14,629 bases of DNA from Actinomycetota bacterium (GCA_005883295.1 VAWV01000131.1:1-14629); one strand, 5' to 3'. Shown: positions 7,349 through 14,355, counted from the stretch's first letter. The notes: a model not told the origin generated them from the sequence alone. A program made the numbers and translations.

Positions 7349-8814
7349 GTGGACGACAGGCGGAGCGCAACCGAGTTGATCGAGCGCGTGCAGCGCACGC
7401 TCCGCCTCGTGCTGACGCTGTCGAACGCCATCCCCCGCCTGCCGGAGAGGTGTTCCGGCTGAACGGGCCGGTGTTCCTCGCCTTCGGGGTAGCGGCGAGC
7501 CTGCTGGCACCGCGCTGGGGCCGCTCGCTCTTCAACGCGCGCCTGCGATGGATCCGGGAGGGCCGAACGCCCAGCACCGAGGAGCAGCGCAGGACGCTCC
7601 GCAACTCGCTCGCGCAGCTTCGGGTGACGGGCGCGATCTGGGGACTCGGCGCCGTGCTGTTCGGCCTCCTCAACCTCCACTTCTCGGCCGAGATCGCGGG
7701 CCGTGTGGCGGGCGGCGTCGTCATGGGCGGGCTCGTGACCGGCGCGATCTCGTACCTCGCGGGCGAGCGCGCCCAGCGGCCGATAATCGCGCTCGCGTTG
7801 AAGGCCGGCGTCCCGGAGCGGCCCGTGGCGCCCGGGGTCGTCGTTCGGACGGTCCTCGCGTGGGGCCTCGCGACTGGGGTGCCCGTGATCGGGATCACCT
7901 GGGTCGCTGGGGGCGTGATCCACGGCGACACGCCACGTAACAACGCAACCGCCTGGAGCGTGATCTTCCTCGCGGTAGTGGCCCTGGTCGTGGGTGCCAC
8001 CGGCATCGTGGCGGCCGCGAAGTCGATCGCCGAGCCGGTGCGCGCAGTGCGCCGCGCGCTCGCCCGCGTCGAGGAGGGCGACATCGACGTGGAGGTGACG
8101 GTCGATGACGCGAGCGAGGTCGGCCTGCTCCAGGCCGGCTTCAACCGGATGGTCGCCGGGCTGCGCGAGCGCGAGCGGATCCGCGACCTGTTCGGGAGGC
8201 ACGTGGGCGAGGACGTGGCGCGCCAGGCGCTCGAGGCCGGGATCGGGCTGGGGGGCGAGGTGCGCGAGGCGGCCGTGGTGTTCATCGACGTCGTCGGCTC
8301 GACCTCGCTGGCCGCCCGCGTGCCTCCGGCCGAGGTCGTGGCGCGGCTCAACGGGTTCTTCACGCTCGTGCTCGAGGTCGTGCACGGGCACGGCGGCTGG
8401 GTCAACAAGTTCGAGGGCGATGCCGCCCTCTGCGTCTTCGGGGTCCCCACCCCCACGTCCGACCCGGCCGGCCGCGCGCTTGCGACCGCCCGCGAGCTCG
8501 CCCGCCGGCTGGAGGCCGAGAGTCCGCTCGACGCCGGCATCGGCGTGTCGGCGGGCGAGGTCGTCGCCGGCAACGTCGGCGCGGCGGAGCGGTTCGAGTA
8601 CACCGTGATCGGCGATCCGGTGAACGAGGCGGCGCGGGTCACGGAGCTCGCGAAGGAGCGCCGGCCGCGCGTCCTCGCCTCAGGGCGGGCGGTGCAGCGG
8701 GCCAGCGCCGACGAGGCCGCGCGCTGGGAGATCCGCGAAGAGGTCAGGCTGCGGGGGCGGGCGGAGCCGACCCAGGTCGCCGCGCCGGTCGAGTCCGCGG
8801 TGCCCGCCCGCTAG
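7349..8814 (+). CDS. Class III adenylate cyclase with HAMP domain; N-terminus frameshifted, first membrane helix missing
   Basis: A membrane cyclase that would make cAMP from ATP. The natural N-terminus appears to start at GTG 7349 and reads VDDRRSATELIERVQ up to LTLSNAI (about 7432), then runs out of frame and stops at 7462. The rest continues in another frame from about 7434. That part has about five hydrophobic segments (7460-8035), a HAMP-like linker (8035-8160) and the cyclase homology domain (8265-8670). All key residues are present: metal aspartates at 8287 and 8419, the substrate-selecting pair Lys 8407 and Asp 8614, Asn 8623 and Arg 8635. The layout matches multi-helix HAMP cyclases of mycobacteria, which have a sixth helix exactly where the frame breaks. 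If translated from GTG 7450 it would be a shortened enzyme; otherwise it is a broken gene or a sequence error. Confidence 0.8.
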
Positions 8815-8848
8815 CCCTCCGGTCACAATCCGCCGCTCCCGAACCAGC

Positions 8849-8856
8849 AGGAGGAG
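8849..8856 (+). promoter_or_regulatory. Strong ribosome-binding site
   Basis: AGGAGGAG ends two bases before GTG 8859 and fixes that start for the crotonase-family gene. Most other gene starts in this window lack a Shine-Dalgarno sequence this good. Confidence 0.7.
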
Positions 8857-8858
8857 CC

Positions 8859-9628
8859 GTGCCAAAGGTCCTGTACGAGAAGCGCGACCGGATCGCGTAC
8901 GTGACGATCAACCGGCCCGAGGCGAAGAACGCCATCGACCCCGAGACCCACGACCTCCTGTGGCGGACCTGGGAGGACTTCCGCGACGACGATGCCCTCG
9001 ACGTCGCGATCCTCACGGGCACGGACGATGCCTTCTCCGCCGGCGCGGACCTCAAGACGTTCATCCCGCCCTGGATCGGCGACGCCACGCCGCGGAAGGT
9101 CCGCGACAACGTGGCGACCGGCCTCGGCGGTCAACAGCATCTCGAGCGCGATCCCGGCGCCGCACGTGTTGACGAGGCGCACGATCCCGCCGTCGCCGTG
9201 GTGGTATCCGCGCCGGGCCTCGAAGGAGCCGAACATCGCCCGATCCGACGCGATCCTGATGTCGCAGGCGAGCGCGGTCTCGAGGCCGCCGGCGAGGGCC
9301 CACCCGTTCACCGCCGCGATCGTCGGCTTGTAGATCCGGTGCACGGGCGCTCCGGTGCAACCTCGTCTCGCGGGTGGTCCCGCACGAGCGGCTCATGGAG
9401 GAGGCGGAGCGAACGGCGCGCCAGATCCTCCGCAACAGCCAGATCGCGGTGCGCTCGGCGAAGGAGACGATCCTCGACGTGGTCGGGCGGCCGCTGGACG
9501 ACGCGCTCAGGCTCGAGGCCCTGAACGCGTACGCGTGCGCGGACCCGGAGGAGACGCGCGGGCTCCTGCAGCGCTTCTACGAGAAGTCGGACGCAGGCCG
9601 CGCGGGAACGCACACGACCTCGCTCTGA
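8859..9628 (+). pseudogene. Enoyl-CoA hydratase/isomerase (crotonase family) disrupted by an internal inversion
   Basis: The three parts of one crotonase-fold protein are present but not colinear. The N-terminus reads forward (RIAYVTINRPEAKNAID, then DDAFSAGADLKTFI) to VRDNVATG near 9121. The central part lies on the opposite strand between about 9351 and 9122: HRIYKPTIAAVNGWALAGG, then LACDIRIASDRAMFGSFEARRG, ending IALEMLLTAEA. The C-terminus returns to the forward strand (NLVSRVVPHERLMEEAERTAR) and ends at TGA 9628. Flipping the middle restores the family order, with a clean in-frame left joint at ACCGG. The right joint stays out of frame and seems to lack about ten residues. The inverted part carries the second oxyanion-hole loop, so as written no active hydratase can be made. 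It would have acted in beta-oxidation, matching the nearby dehydrogenases. Confidence 0.85.
9122..9351 (-). other. Inverted ~230-bp segment inside the crotonase-family gene
   Basis: This stretch encodes the middle of the surrounding gene on the wrong strand. Its boundaries are good to roughly ten bases. The flanks hold ACCGG (9117-9121) and its complement CCGGT (9352-9356). They sit inside a longer imperfect inverted match, 9105-9121 against 9352-9367, in which about 13 of 17 positions agree. No recombinase gene is nearby. Confidence 0.75.
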
Positions 9629-9664
9629 GGACCGCCGCTCGCACGCAAATAGCGAACTTCCGCC

Positions 9665-9715
9665 GGACGTGGTCGACCTAAGGCATCCATTACATGCCTT
9701 ATGTCGACCACGTCC
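9665..9715. terminator. Long near-perfect hairpin between convergent genes
   Basis: Arms 9665-9686 and 9694-9715 are 22 bases each and pair everywhere except one position (C 9678 opposite T 9702), around a 7-base loop CCATTAC. The outer arm is GGACGTGGTCGAC and the inner arm TAAGGCAT. It lies 14 bases past the stop of the GMC oxidoreductase gene and 36 bases past the end of the broken crotonase gene. A bidirectional terminator is therefore the simplest reading, although there is no U-run on either side. A regulatory or recombination site is a less likely alternative. Confidence 0.6.
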
Positions 9716-9729
9716 CCGGCGCGCGCCCT

Positions 9730-11505
9730 TTAGAGCTTCCGCTTGATCACCGCGCGCGTCACCCGGTCGTCGATCGACTGCACCGGGTGGCCGTTCCGCA
9801 CGTAGTGGTGCCCGCCGAAGTAGCGCGTGAAGATCGTCTCGGCGGTGCGCGTGGCGAGGGCCTGCGTCGTCAGCGTCGGGTTGGGGCCGCCGAGGGAGTT
9901 CGGCAGCGCCGAGTTGTCGGCGATGAAGAGGCGCTTCACGAAGCGCGCCTCGCAGCTCGGGTCGAGCACCGAGTTGGATGGATCGGAGCCCGTCCGCATC
10001 GTCGACTGCACGTGCAGGATCAGCGGCGGCCAGTTGAGCCGGTAGACCTCCTTGGCCCCCGCGTTCCTCAGAAGTGCGAGCGCTTTGCGGGCCAGGTACT
10101 CGCGATTCTGGAGCGTGCGCCGCGTGCGCTGCCGGTAGTGGAACTCGATCTTCGGCACCGCCCCGTGCTCGTCCGGGGGAAGATCCTGGGAGAGGGTGAC
10201 GCGGTTCTGGGCCTCCACGTCGTCGTCGGTGATCACGAGCACGTTCAGCAGACGGTCCACGTTGCTCACCAGGTGCTTGAGCGCGTTGCCCACCCGCCTG
10301 CCGTTCCCGTCTACGCCGGCCATCTTGGGGTGGCCGTTCAGGTACACGTCGTTGATCCCGGCGTCTGAGAACGTGGCCGAGAAGGTCTGAAGCGCGGGCG
10401 GGATGCCCACGTTCTCGAGGCCGCCGTGGCCGGGGAAGTCGACCCGCGCCGAGGAGCCCGGCCCCTTGCTCGACCCCGTGTAGTGGGGCAGCACGCCGAT
10501 CAGCCAGTCGAAGTAGTGGTCCGTGTAGCCCCGGCCCACCCAGTCGTTGGGGTTCGGCAGGCCCGAGTTGAGCCACAGCCGCGGGTTCTCGGTGGTGCCA
10601 CCGGCCATCACGACGACCTTCGCCTCCTCGGTCACGTTCTCGCCGGTTGCACCAACCCGCCAGGTGACGCTGTTGGCCACGGTGCGACCGCGCGCGTCCG
10701 TCGTCGTTCCGACGTTGGTGGCGAACGCGTCGGCGATCAGCTTGATCGGCCTGCCGTGCCTGGACCAGGCGTCGGCCGTCAGCGCCATCGGGACGTAGCT
10801 GTTGTCCGTCGAGCGCTTGGCGAGCAGGTTGCGCGGCGCGTGGCGCGGCTCGAAGCAGCCCTGGAAGCAGTAGCCGCAGAACGTGCAGCCGCGCGCCTTC
10901 GGATACACGAGCTTCCGCGCGTCCGATGTGCGCCCCGCGGTGCCGTGCGGCTGGAGGATCGCGTTCTCCTGTGGCCGGTATCCGGGTCCGAGCGCGTCCT
11001 TCGTCTTCTGCACCGGCAGGCCGAGCTTGCTCGCCGCTCGCAGGAACGTCTCCTCCTTGGTCCCCATCGCGGCGGTCTGCACCGGCAGCGTGTGCTCGAC
11101 CCACTCGTAGTAGGGCACGAGCGTGCGGTACGAGAACGGGAACTCGTGCGCGCGGTCGTAGCTCCGCCGGTCCTTCCCGCGGTAGCCCCTGAAGACGCCC
11201 GGCACCGCGCGCGGGCAGTTGCCGTAGTAGTGCTGCGTGGTTCCGCCGACTCCCGACAGCTGCCACACGAAGCAGTTCTGGGGCGTCTCGCGCAGCCACT
11301 CCGACTGCGAGCGGTCCGCCGGGCCCCAGCGGAAGTAGCCGCTCACCGGGTTGTTCGCGTCGTTCTCGAGGTGGCGCCACTGCTTCTCCGGGCGGAGGTG
11401 CCGCGGTCCCGCCTCCAGCACGAGGACGTCGAGCCCGTGCGCCGCCAGCTCCTTGGCGACCACGGCCCCGCCCCCGCCGGCGCCGATCACGATCACGTCG
11501 TGCAT
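9730..11505 (-). CDS. GMC-family FAD oxidoreductase (gluconate/glucose dehydrogenase-type large subunit)
   Basis: A 591-residue flavoprotein that oxidises an alcohol, sugar or sugar acid; the substrate is not identifiable. VIGAGGGG at 6-13 is the dinucleotide-binding loop. LHVQSTMRTG holds His498 and GGPNPTLT holds Asn542, the usual GMC catalytic pair. GCTFCGYCFQGC places four cysteines at 207, 210, 213 and 217 (CxxCxxCxxxC), suggesting an iron-sulfur cluster as in bacterial FAD-dependent glucose dehydrogenases. It has no signal peptide. Its ATG overlaps the stop of the upstream small-subunit gene by one base (TGATG), so the two are translated together and the small subunit's Tat signal probably carries both out. 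No cytochrome c subunit is present, so the electron acceptor is unknown. Downstream lies the 22-bp hairpin. Confidence 0.88.
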   Translation of the reverse strand: MHDVIVIGAGGGGAVVAKELAAHGLDVLVLEAGPRHLRPEKQWRHLENDANNPVSGYFRWGPADRSQSEWLRETPQNCFVWQLSGVGGTTQHYYGNCPRAVPGVFRGYRGKDRRSYDRAHEFPFSYRTLVPYYEWVEHTLPVQTAAMGTKEETFLRAASKLGLPVQKTKDALGPGYRPQENAILQPHGTAGRTSDARKLVYPKARGCTFCGYCFQGCFEPRHAPRNLLAKRSTDNSYVPMALTADAWSRHGRPIKLIADAFATNVGTTTDARGRTVANSVTWRVGATGENVTEEAKVVVMAGGTTENPRLWLNSGLPNPNDWVGRGYTDHYFDWLIGVLPHYTGSSKGPGSSARVDFPGHGGLENVGIPPALQTFSATFSDAGINDVYLNGHPKMAGVDGNGRRVGNALKHLVSNVDRLLNVLVITDDDVEAQNRVTLSQDLPPDEHGAVPKIEFHYRQRTRRTLQNREYLARKALALLRNAGAKEVYRLNWPPLILHVQSTMRTGSDPSNSVLDPSCEARFVKRLFIADNSALPNSLGGPNPTLTTQALATRTAETIFTRYFGGHHYVRNGHPVQSIDDRVTRAVIKRKL

Positions 11506-12197
11506 CAGCGCGCCTTCCGCCTCACCCGGTACCGCGCACTGGTGTGCACCCGCCGGCGACCCTGCCAGTAGCCCTTCAGCTCGTCGCGGCCCTCGGCGAT
11601 GCCGGCGTAGTGCGACGTCTTCCAGCCCACCGGCGTCCCGGTGAGCTTCCGGGTCGCCTTGTCGAGCACCCCGTACTCGCCGTGGGACAGGAAACCGACC
11701 GCGCCGATGAGGATCCCCGAGACGAAGCGGAGCTCGGAGCCCTCTGTGTCGGCCTCGAAGCGCCGGAACACCTCGATCTTCTCGGCGAACTTGAGCCGGG
11801 AGAACGGCGACAGGAACTGGCCGTTCGCGGCCGCCGGGTTCACCTGGAGCGCGTAGCCGTTGAGCAGCGTCGCCACGCCACCGGACGAGGGCAGCGTCGG
11901 GCCCTCGGCGGTCCCGACGAAGCGGTCCAGGAGCTCGATCAGCGCGTCGGTCGTCTTCGCCGCGATCGCGCCCGGCGTTTTCGAGCTCTGGCCCTGCGCC
12001 TTGGAGTAGGCGTCGGGCCCGGGCACCACGAATGCCACCAGCCCGTTCAGGGTGTCGCGAGTCAGGTCGGTCTCGGCCGCCAGCGCCGCGTCGAGCCATC
12101 CCCGGCGGGCCAGGAAGCCGGGGATCTGAGCGAGCACGGCGCCCGCACCCGCCATCCCGGCCCGGGCCATGAGGGTGCGCCGGGAGAGGCCGCCCAT
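11505..12197 (-). CDS. Gluconate 2-dehydrogenase subunit 3-like small subunit with Tat signal
   Basis: A 230-residue partner of the GMC oxidoreductase. MGGLSRRTLMARAGMAGAGAVL is a Tat signal with the twin arginines at 6-7, which favours ATG 12197 over the longer open frame. The mature part is helical and resembles the gluconate 2-dehydrogenase subunit 3 family (TRDTLNGLVAFVVPG, then LKFAEKIEVFRRFE). In related three-subunit dehydrogenases this gamma subunit is required for export of the flavin subunit, which has no signal of its own; the same role is inferred here from gene order and the TGATG coupling. A TAGGGT -10-like sequence on the minus strand at 12255-12250 may start the transcript. 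The Shine-Dalgarno sequence is weak. Confidence 0.82.
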   Translation of the reverse strand: MGGLSRRTLMARAGMAGAGAVLAQIPGFLARRGWLDAALAAETDLTRDTLNGLVAFVVPGPDAYSKAQGQSSKTPGAIAAKTTDALIELLDRFVGTAEGPTLPSSGGVATLLNGYALQVNPAAANGQFLSPFSRLKFAEKIEVFRRFEADTEGSELRFVSGILIGAVGFLSHGEYGVLDKATRKLTGTPVGWKTSHYAGIAEGRDELKGYWQGRRRVHTSARYRVRRKAR

Positions 12198-12284
12198 GCG
12201 GTCCGTTCCGCGTGCGCTGTGACCCTGCTCCCCCACCCTGCCGCGCGCGACCCTACCACCGCACCGCGGCCGGTACGGCACCGT

Positions 12285-12842
12285 TTACGACACGGCGTGC
12301 ACGAGCGCCCACGCGATCAGCGCGGCCACTCCACCGCCCGCCGCGACGGCGATCAGGACGCGCACCACGTGCGAGCGGGTTGGTCCCGGCCCCAGGCTCA
12401 CCGGCGACGGCTCGATCTCCGCCGTCTGGAGCGCGGCGCGCGCGACTTCCACACCGGACTCCGGCACCAGGATGTCGCGGGGGCCCGCGGCGAGGAAGTC
12501 CGGCACGTCGAACCCGGCGGTCCTCCGCACGATGCTGGGGACGCCCTCCTCGAGGAGCAGGTTCTGGATCAGCTCGGCCTCGGCCTGGTGGCGCGCCCAG
12601 GCGACCCTGACCAGATCACCGCGCGTGAGCTCCGGACGGATCTTCCGGGCCCGCTCGTGTGCGCTGCTCTCGGGCTCCTCGACGGTCGCCGCACCGGCGT
12701 AGACCAGCGGCATGCCGCAGTCCTCGCAGAAGCGCCGGTCGAGGTCGTAGCGGCGCGCGCAGCGCGGGCATGCGAGCGCCTCGCTTGCACCCGGCGTACC
12801 GCGGCTACTCGACGTCGAGTGCCTCTTCCCGGACGTTGCCAT
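12285..12842 (-). CDS. Zinc-ribbon, DUF2007-like, single-pass membrane protein
   Basis: A 185-residue protein of unknown function. A zinc ribbon uses Cys25, Cys28, Cys39 and Cys42 (CPRC then CEDC). Residues about 73-140 (VRVAWARHQAEAELIQNLLLEEGVPSIV, ending DILVPESGVEVARAAL) resemble the DUF2007 'putative prokaryotic signal transducing' domain. A hydrophobic helix at about 160-182 anchors the C-terminus, leaving the other domains in the cytoplasm. Its ATG lies 38 bases inside the end of the JAMM peptidase gene, so the two are co-transcribed and probably coupled. There is no later ATG or GTG start before the zinc ribbon, which supports the overlap. Confidence 0.75.
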   Translation of the reverse strand: MATSGKRHSTSSSRGTPGASEALACPRCARRYDLDRRFCEDCGMPLVYAGAATVEEPESSAHERARKIRPELTRGDLVRVAWARHQAEAELIQNLLLEEGVPSIVRRTAGFDVPDFLAAGPRDILVPESGVEVARAALQTAEIEPSPVSLGPGPTRSHVVRVLIAVAAGGGVAALIAWALVHAVS

Positions 12843-13188
12843 CGGCGATCCTCCAGGCGCGGACGTGCGGCTCGCCCTCGAGCGAGATGATCAGGTAGGT
12901 CCAGTGCGGGTACTGCGCGAGGTTGCGGTCCTGCTCGGACGGCTCGGCCGGGCTGCGCGGGTGCGAGTGGTAGACGGCCACCCCGTGGCCGGCTTCGTCG
13001 AGCGCGTTGGCCGCGAGCAGGCTCGGGCCGTCGAGGTCGAACCCGTACGGTGAGAGCCGGGTGTTCTGCCCCCGGAATACGGCCTCCACCCGGCCGTCGT
13101 CGAGCTGCGCGTAGCCGCAGCACTCGTTCGGCGCCTCCTCGCGCGCGTGCGCGATCAGCTGGTCCCACTCGGCCCTCGAGATCCGCAT
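12805..13188 (-). CDS. JAMM/MPN+ zinc isopeptidase (Mec-like)
   Basis: A compact 127-residue JAB1/MPN domain protein with the full JAMM signature: Glu22 (NECCGY), His74-x-His76-Pro, Ser84 and Asp87 (YHSHPRSPAEPSEQD). Members cut peptide or isopeptide bonds after the C-terminus of ubiquitin-like proteins. In actinobacteria the best-known relative, mycobacterial Mec, releases cysteine from the sulfur carrier CysO. No CysO/ThiS-like carrier or CysM gene is visible here; the immediate partner is the zinc-ribbon/DUF2007 protein instead. So a role in cysteine synthesis is possible but unsupported by context. The start codon is preceded by TAGCCT at 7 bases and by no Shine-Dalgarno sequence, suggesting a leaderless message. 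Confidence 0.85.
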   Translation of the reverse strand: MRISRAEWDQLIAHAREEAPNECCGYAQLDDGRVEAVFRGQNTRLSPYGFDLDGPSLLAANALDEAGHGVAVYHSHPRSPAEPSEQDRNLAQYPHWTYLIISLEGEPHVRAWRIADGNVREEALDVE

Positions 13189-13801
13189 GCTCGACAGGCT
13201 AGATGACTACTGTCTGCGCATCGAGCTACGACGACGCGACGCGCTCAAGCTGGCTGCGGCGGGCGCAGCTGGCGGCGCCGCGGGCCTGGTCGCCTCCTGC
13301 GGGGGCGGCTCGGGCGGCCGGGAAGTCACGACCACCCTCAGCCCGGAGCAGGCCCAGGCAGATGCGGCCGAGCTGAACGCCCTCCTCGACCTCGAGCGCA
13401 CCGCCGTCCTCGCCTATTCGATCGGGCAGCGCTTCCTGAGCGGCTCCTCCCTTCAGCTGGCGCGCAGGTTCGCGGCGCACGAGCGCGCCCACGAGCAGGC
13501 GCTCGAGCAGGCGCTTCGGCGCCTTAGGATCGCGCCCGCGCCCGCTCGTCCCGAGCGCTCTTACACGGCGGGGTTCCCGCCGCTTCGTAGCGCGCAGGAC
13601 GTGCTCCGCTTCGCACTCGACGTGGAGAACACCCAGGTCTCGGCGTACAGCGACTCGCTCGGCGTGGTCGTGACCCCTGCGCTCCGCACGACGCTGCTCT
13701 CGATCCTGGGCGCCGAGGCCGAGCACATGTCGGTGCTGCTCGGCGCCCTGCATCAGCCCCAGGCCGCGCAGGCCTTCGTCACGGGGAACGCGCCGACGTG
13801 A
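13187..13801 (+). CDS. Tat-type lipoprotein with ferritin-like di-iron domain
   Basis: A 204-residue ferritin-like protein. RRRDALKLAAAGAAGG is a twin-arginine-type signal and GLVASC a lipobox, so it is probably a Tat-exported lipoprotein. The four-helix domain has a complete set of di-iron ligands in the usual order: Glu70 (LERTAV), Glu99/His102 (HERAH), Glu147 (VENTQ) and Glu177/His180 (EAEH). Function is unknown; iron binding or peroxide handling outside the membrane is plausible. ATG 13187 overlaps the ATG of the divergent JAMM gene (GCATGC), and no other in-frame ATG or GTG precedes the signal. The true start is therefore uncertain and its promoter must lie inside the JAMM gene. It is coupled to the next gene by GTGA. 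Confidence 0.8.
   Translation: MLDRLDDYCLRIELRRRDALKLAAAGAAGGAAGLVASCGGGSGGREVTTTLSPEQAQADAAELNALLDLERTAVLAYSIGQRFLSGSSLQLARRFAAHERAHEQALEQALRRLRIAPAPARPERSYTAGFPPLRSAQDVLRFALDVENTQVSAYSDSLGVVVTPALRTTLLSILGAEAEHMSVLLGALHQPQAAQAFVTGNAPT
13196..13201 (-). promoter_or_regulatory. Candidate -10 element for a leaderless JAMM transcript
   Basis: TAGCCT on the minus strand ends 7 bases before the ATG at 13188, the same hexamer and spacing as at the acyl-CoA dehydrogenase start. No Shine-Dalgarno sequence lies between, and I see no clear -35 hexamer. It sits within the first codons of the divergent ferritin-like gene as annotated. Confidence 0.4.
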
Positions 13802-14343
13802 CCCGCCGCGAGGCCCTCCGCCTGTCGGCCGCGGCGGCGTTCGCGCCGCTCACTGCGCCGGCCGCATCCGCGGCCGTGACCAAGGACGAGCTGAGGAAGC
13901 ACGCGGCGATCGCAGTGTCCCAGTCGGTGTACGCCGAGCAGACGGCGATGGTCGCGTTCGAGGCGATCGCGAACGGGGGTCTGCTCGACGCGCGCGCGAC
14001 GGCGACGATGCGCGTCGTGCTCGACCACGCCACCCAGCACGCCGACGTGCTCGGCCAGACGCTGAAGTCCGAGCTGGGTCACGATCCGCCGCTGGCGCCG
14101 ACACGCACCGGGATCCGCGGCCTCCCGGGCCTCCGCCGCCAGCGCGACGCGCTCGAGCTCGCCGTCCGGCTGCTGGAGCGCGCGATCGGGACGCACGTTC
14201 AGACGGTGCGCCAGACGCTCGACGCCACGCTGCTCAAGGCCATCACGGGCATCGTCGGCAGCGACGCCCAGAGCCTGGTCCTGCTCCGCAAGCTGCTCCA
14301 CACCGAGCCGGTTCCGGCGGCCTTCGAACGCGGCGCCGCCTGA
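13798..14343 (+). CDS. Tat-signal ferritin-like protein with degenerate metal site
   Basis: A 181-residue protein whose N-terminus TRREALRLSAAAAFA and following Ala-rich stretch to ASAA look like a Tat signal with a standard cleavage site and no lipobox. The rest is helical and aligns by eye with the preceding ferritin-like protein (AEQTAMVAFEAI, DHATQHADVL, LELAVRLLERAIGTH). The ligand positions are mostly gone: the first ExxH becomes ATQH and the second becomes DAQS, so a normal di-iron centre is unlikely. GTG 13798 overlaps the previous stop as GTGA, indicating coupled translation and perhaps a paired complex. It may be structural rather than catalytic. Confidence 0.75.
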   Translation: MTRREALRLSAAAAFAPLTAPAASAAVTKDELRKHAAIAVSQSVYAEQTAMVAFEAIANGGLLDARATATMRVVLDHATQHADVLGQTLKSELGHDPPLAPTRTGIRGLPGLRRQRDALELAVRLLERAIGTHVQTVRQTLDATLLKAITGIVGSDAQSLVLLRKLLHTEPVPAAFERGAA

Positions 14344-14355
14344 GCAGGCCGGGAC

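Noticed and set aside
7293..8642. Long minus-strand open frame running upstream from the first acyl-CoA dehydrogenase, giving an apparent 868-residue protein
   Set aside because: The upstream part is the antisense of the cyclase gene, has low-complexity Ser/Thr/Ala/Arg content and no dehydrogenase similarity; high GC keeps such frames open.
8823..9344. A separate minus-strand crotonase gene starting at 9344
   Set aside because: Only the ~75 residues encoded by the inverted segment are crotonase-like; the rest is antisense of the forward N-terminus. It is one rearranged gene, not two.
9122..9715. A phase-variable switch made of the inverted segment and the 22-bp hairpin
   Set aside because: The hairpin arms do not occur at the segment ends and no recombinase gene is present, so a switch cannot be claimed from this window.
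9426..11571. Several long plus-strand frames opposite the GMC oxidoreductase
   Set aside because: No recognisable motifs; they mirror the codon pattern of the real minus-strand gene.
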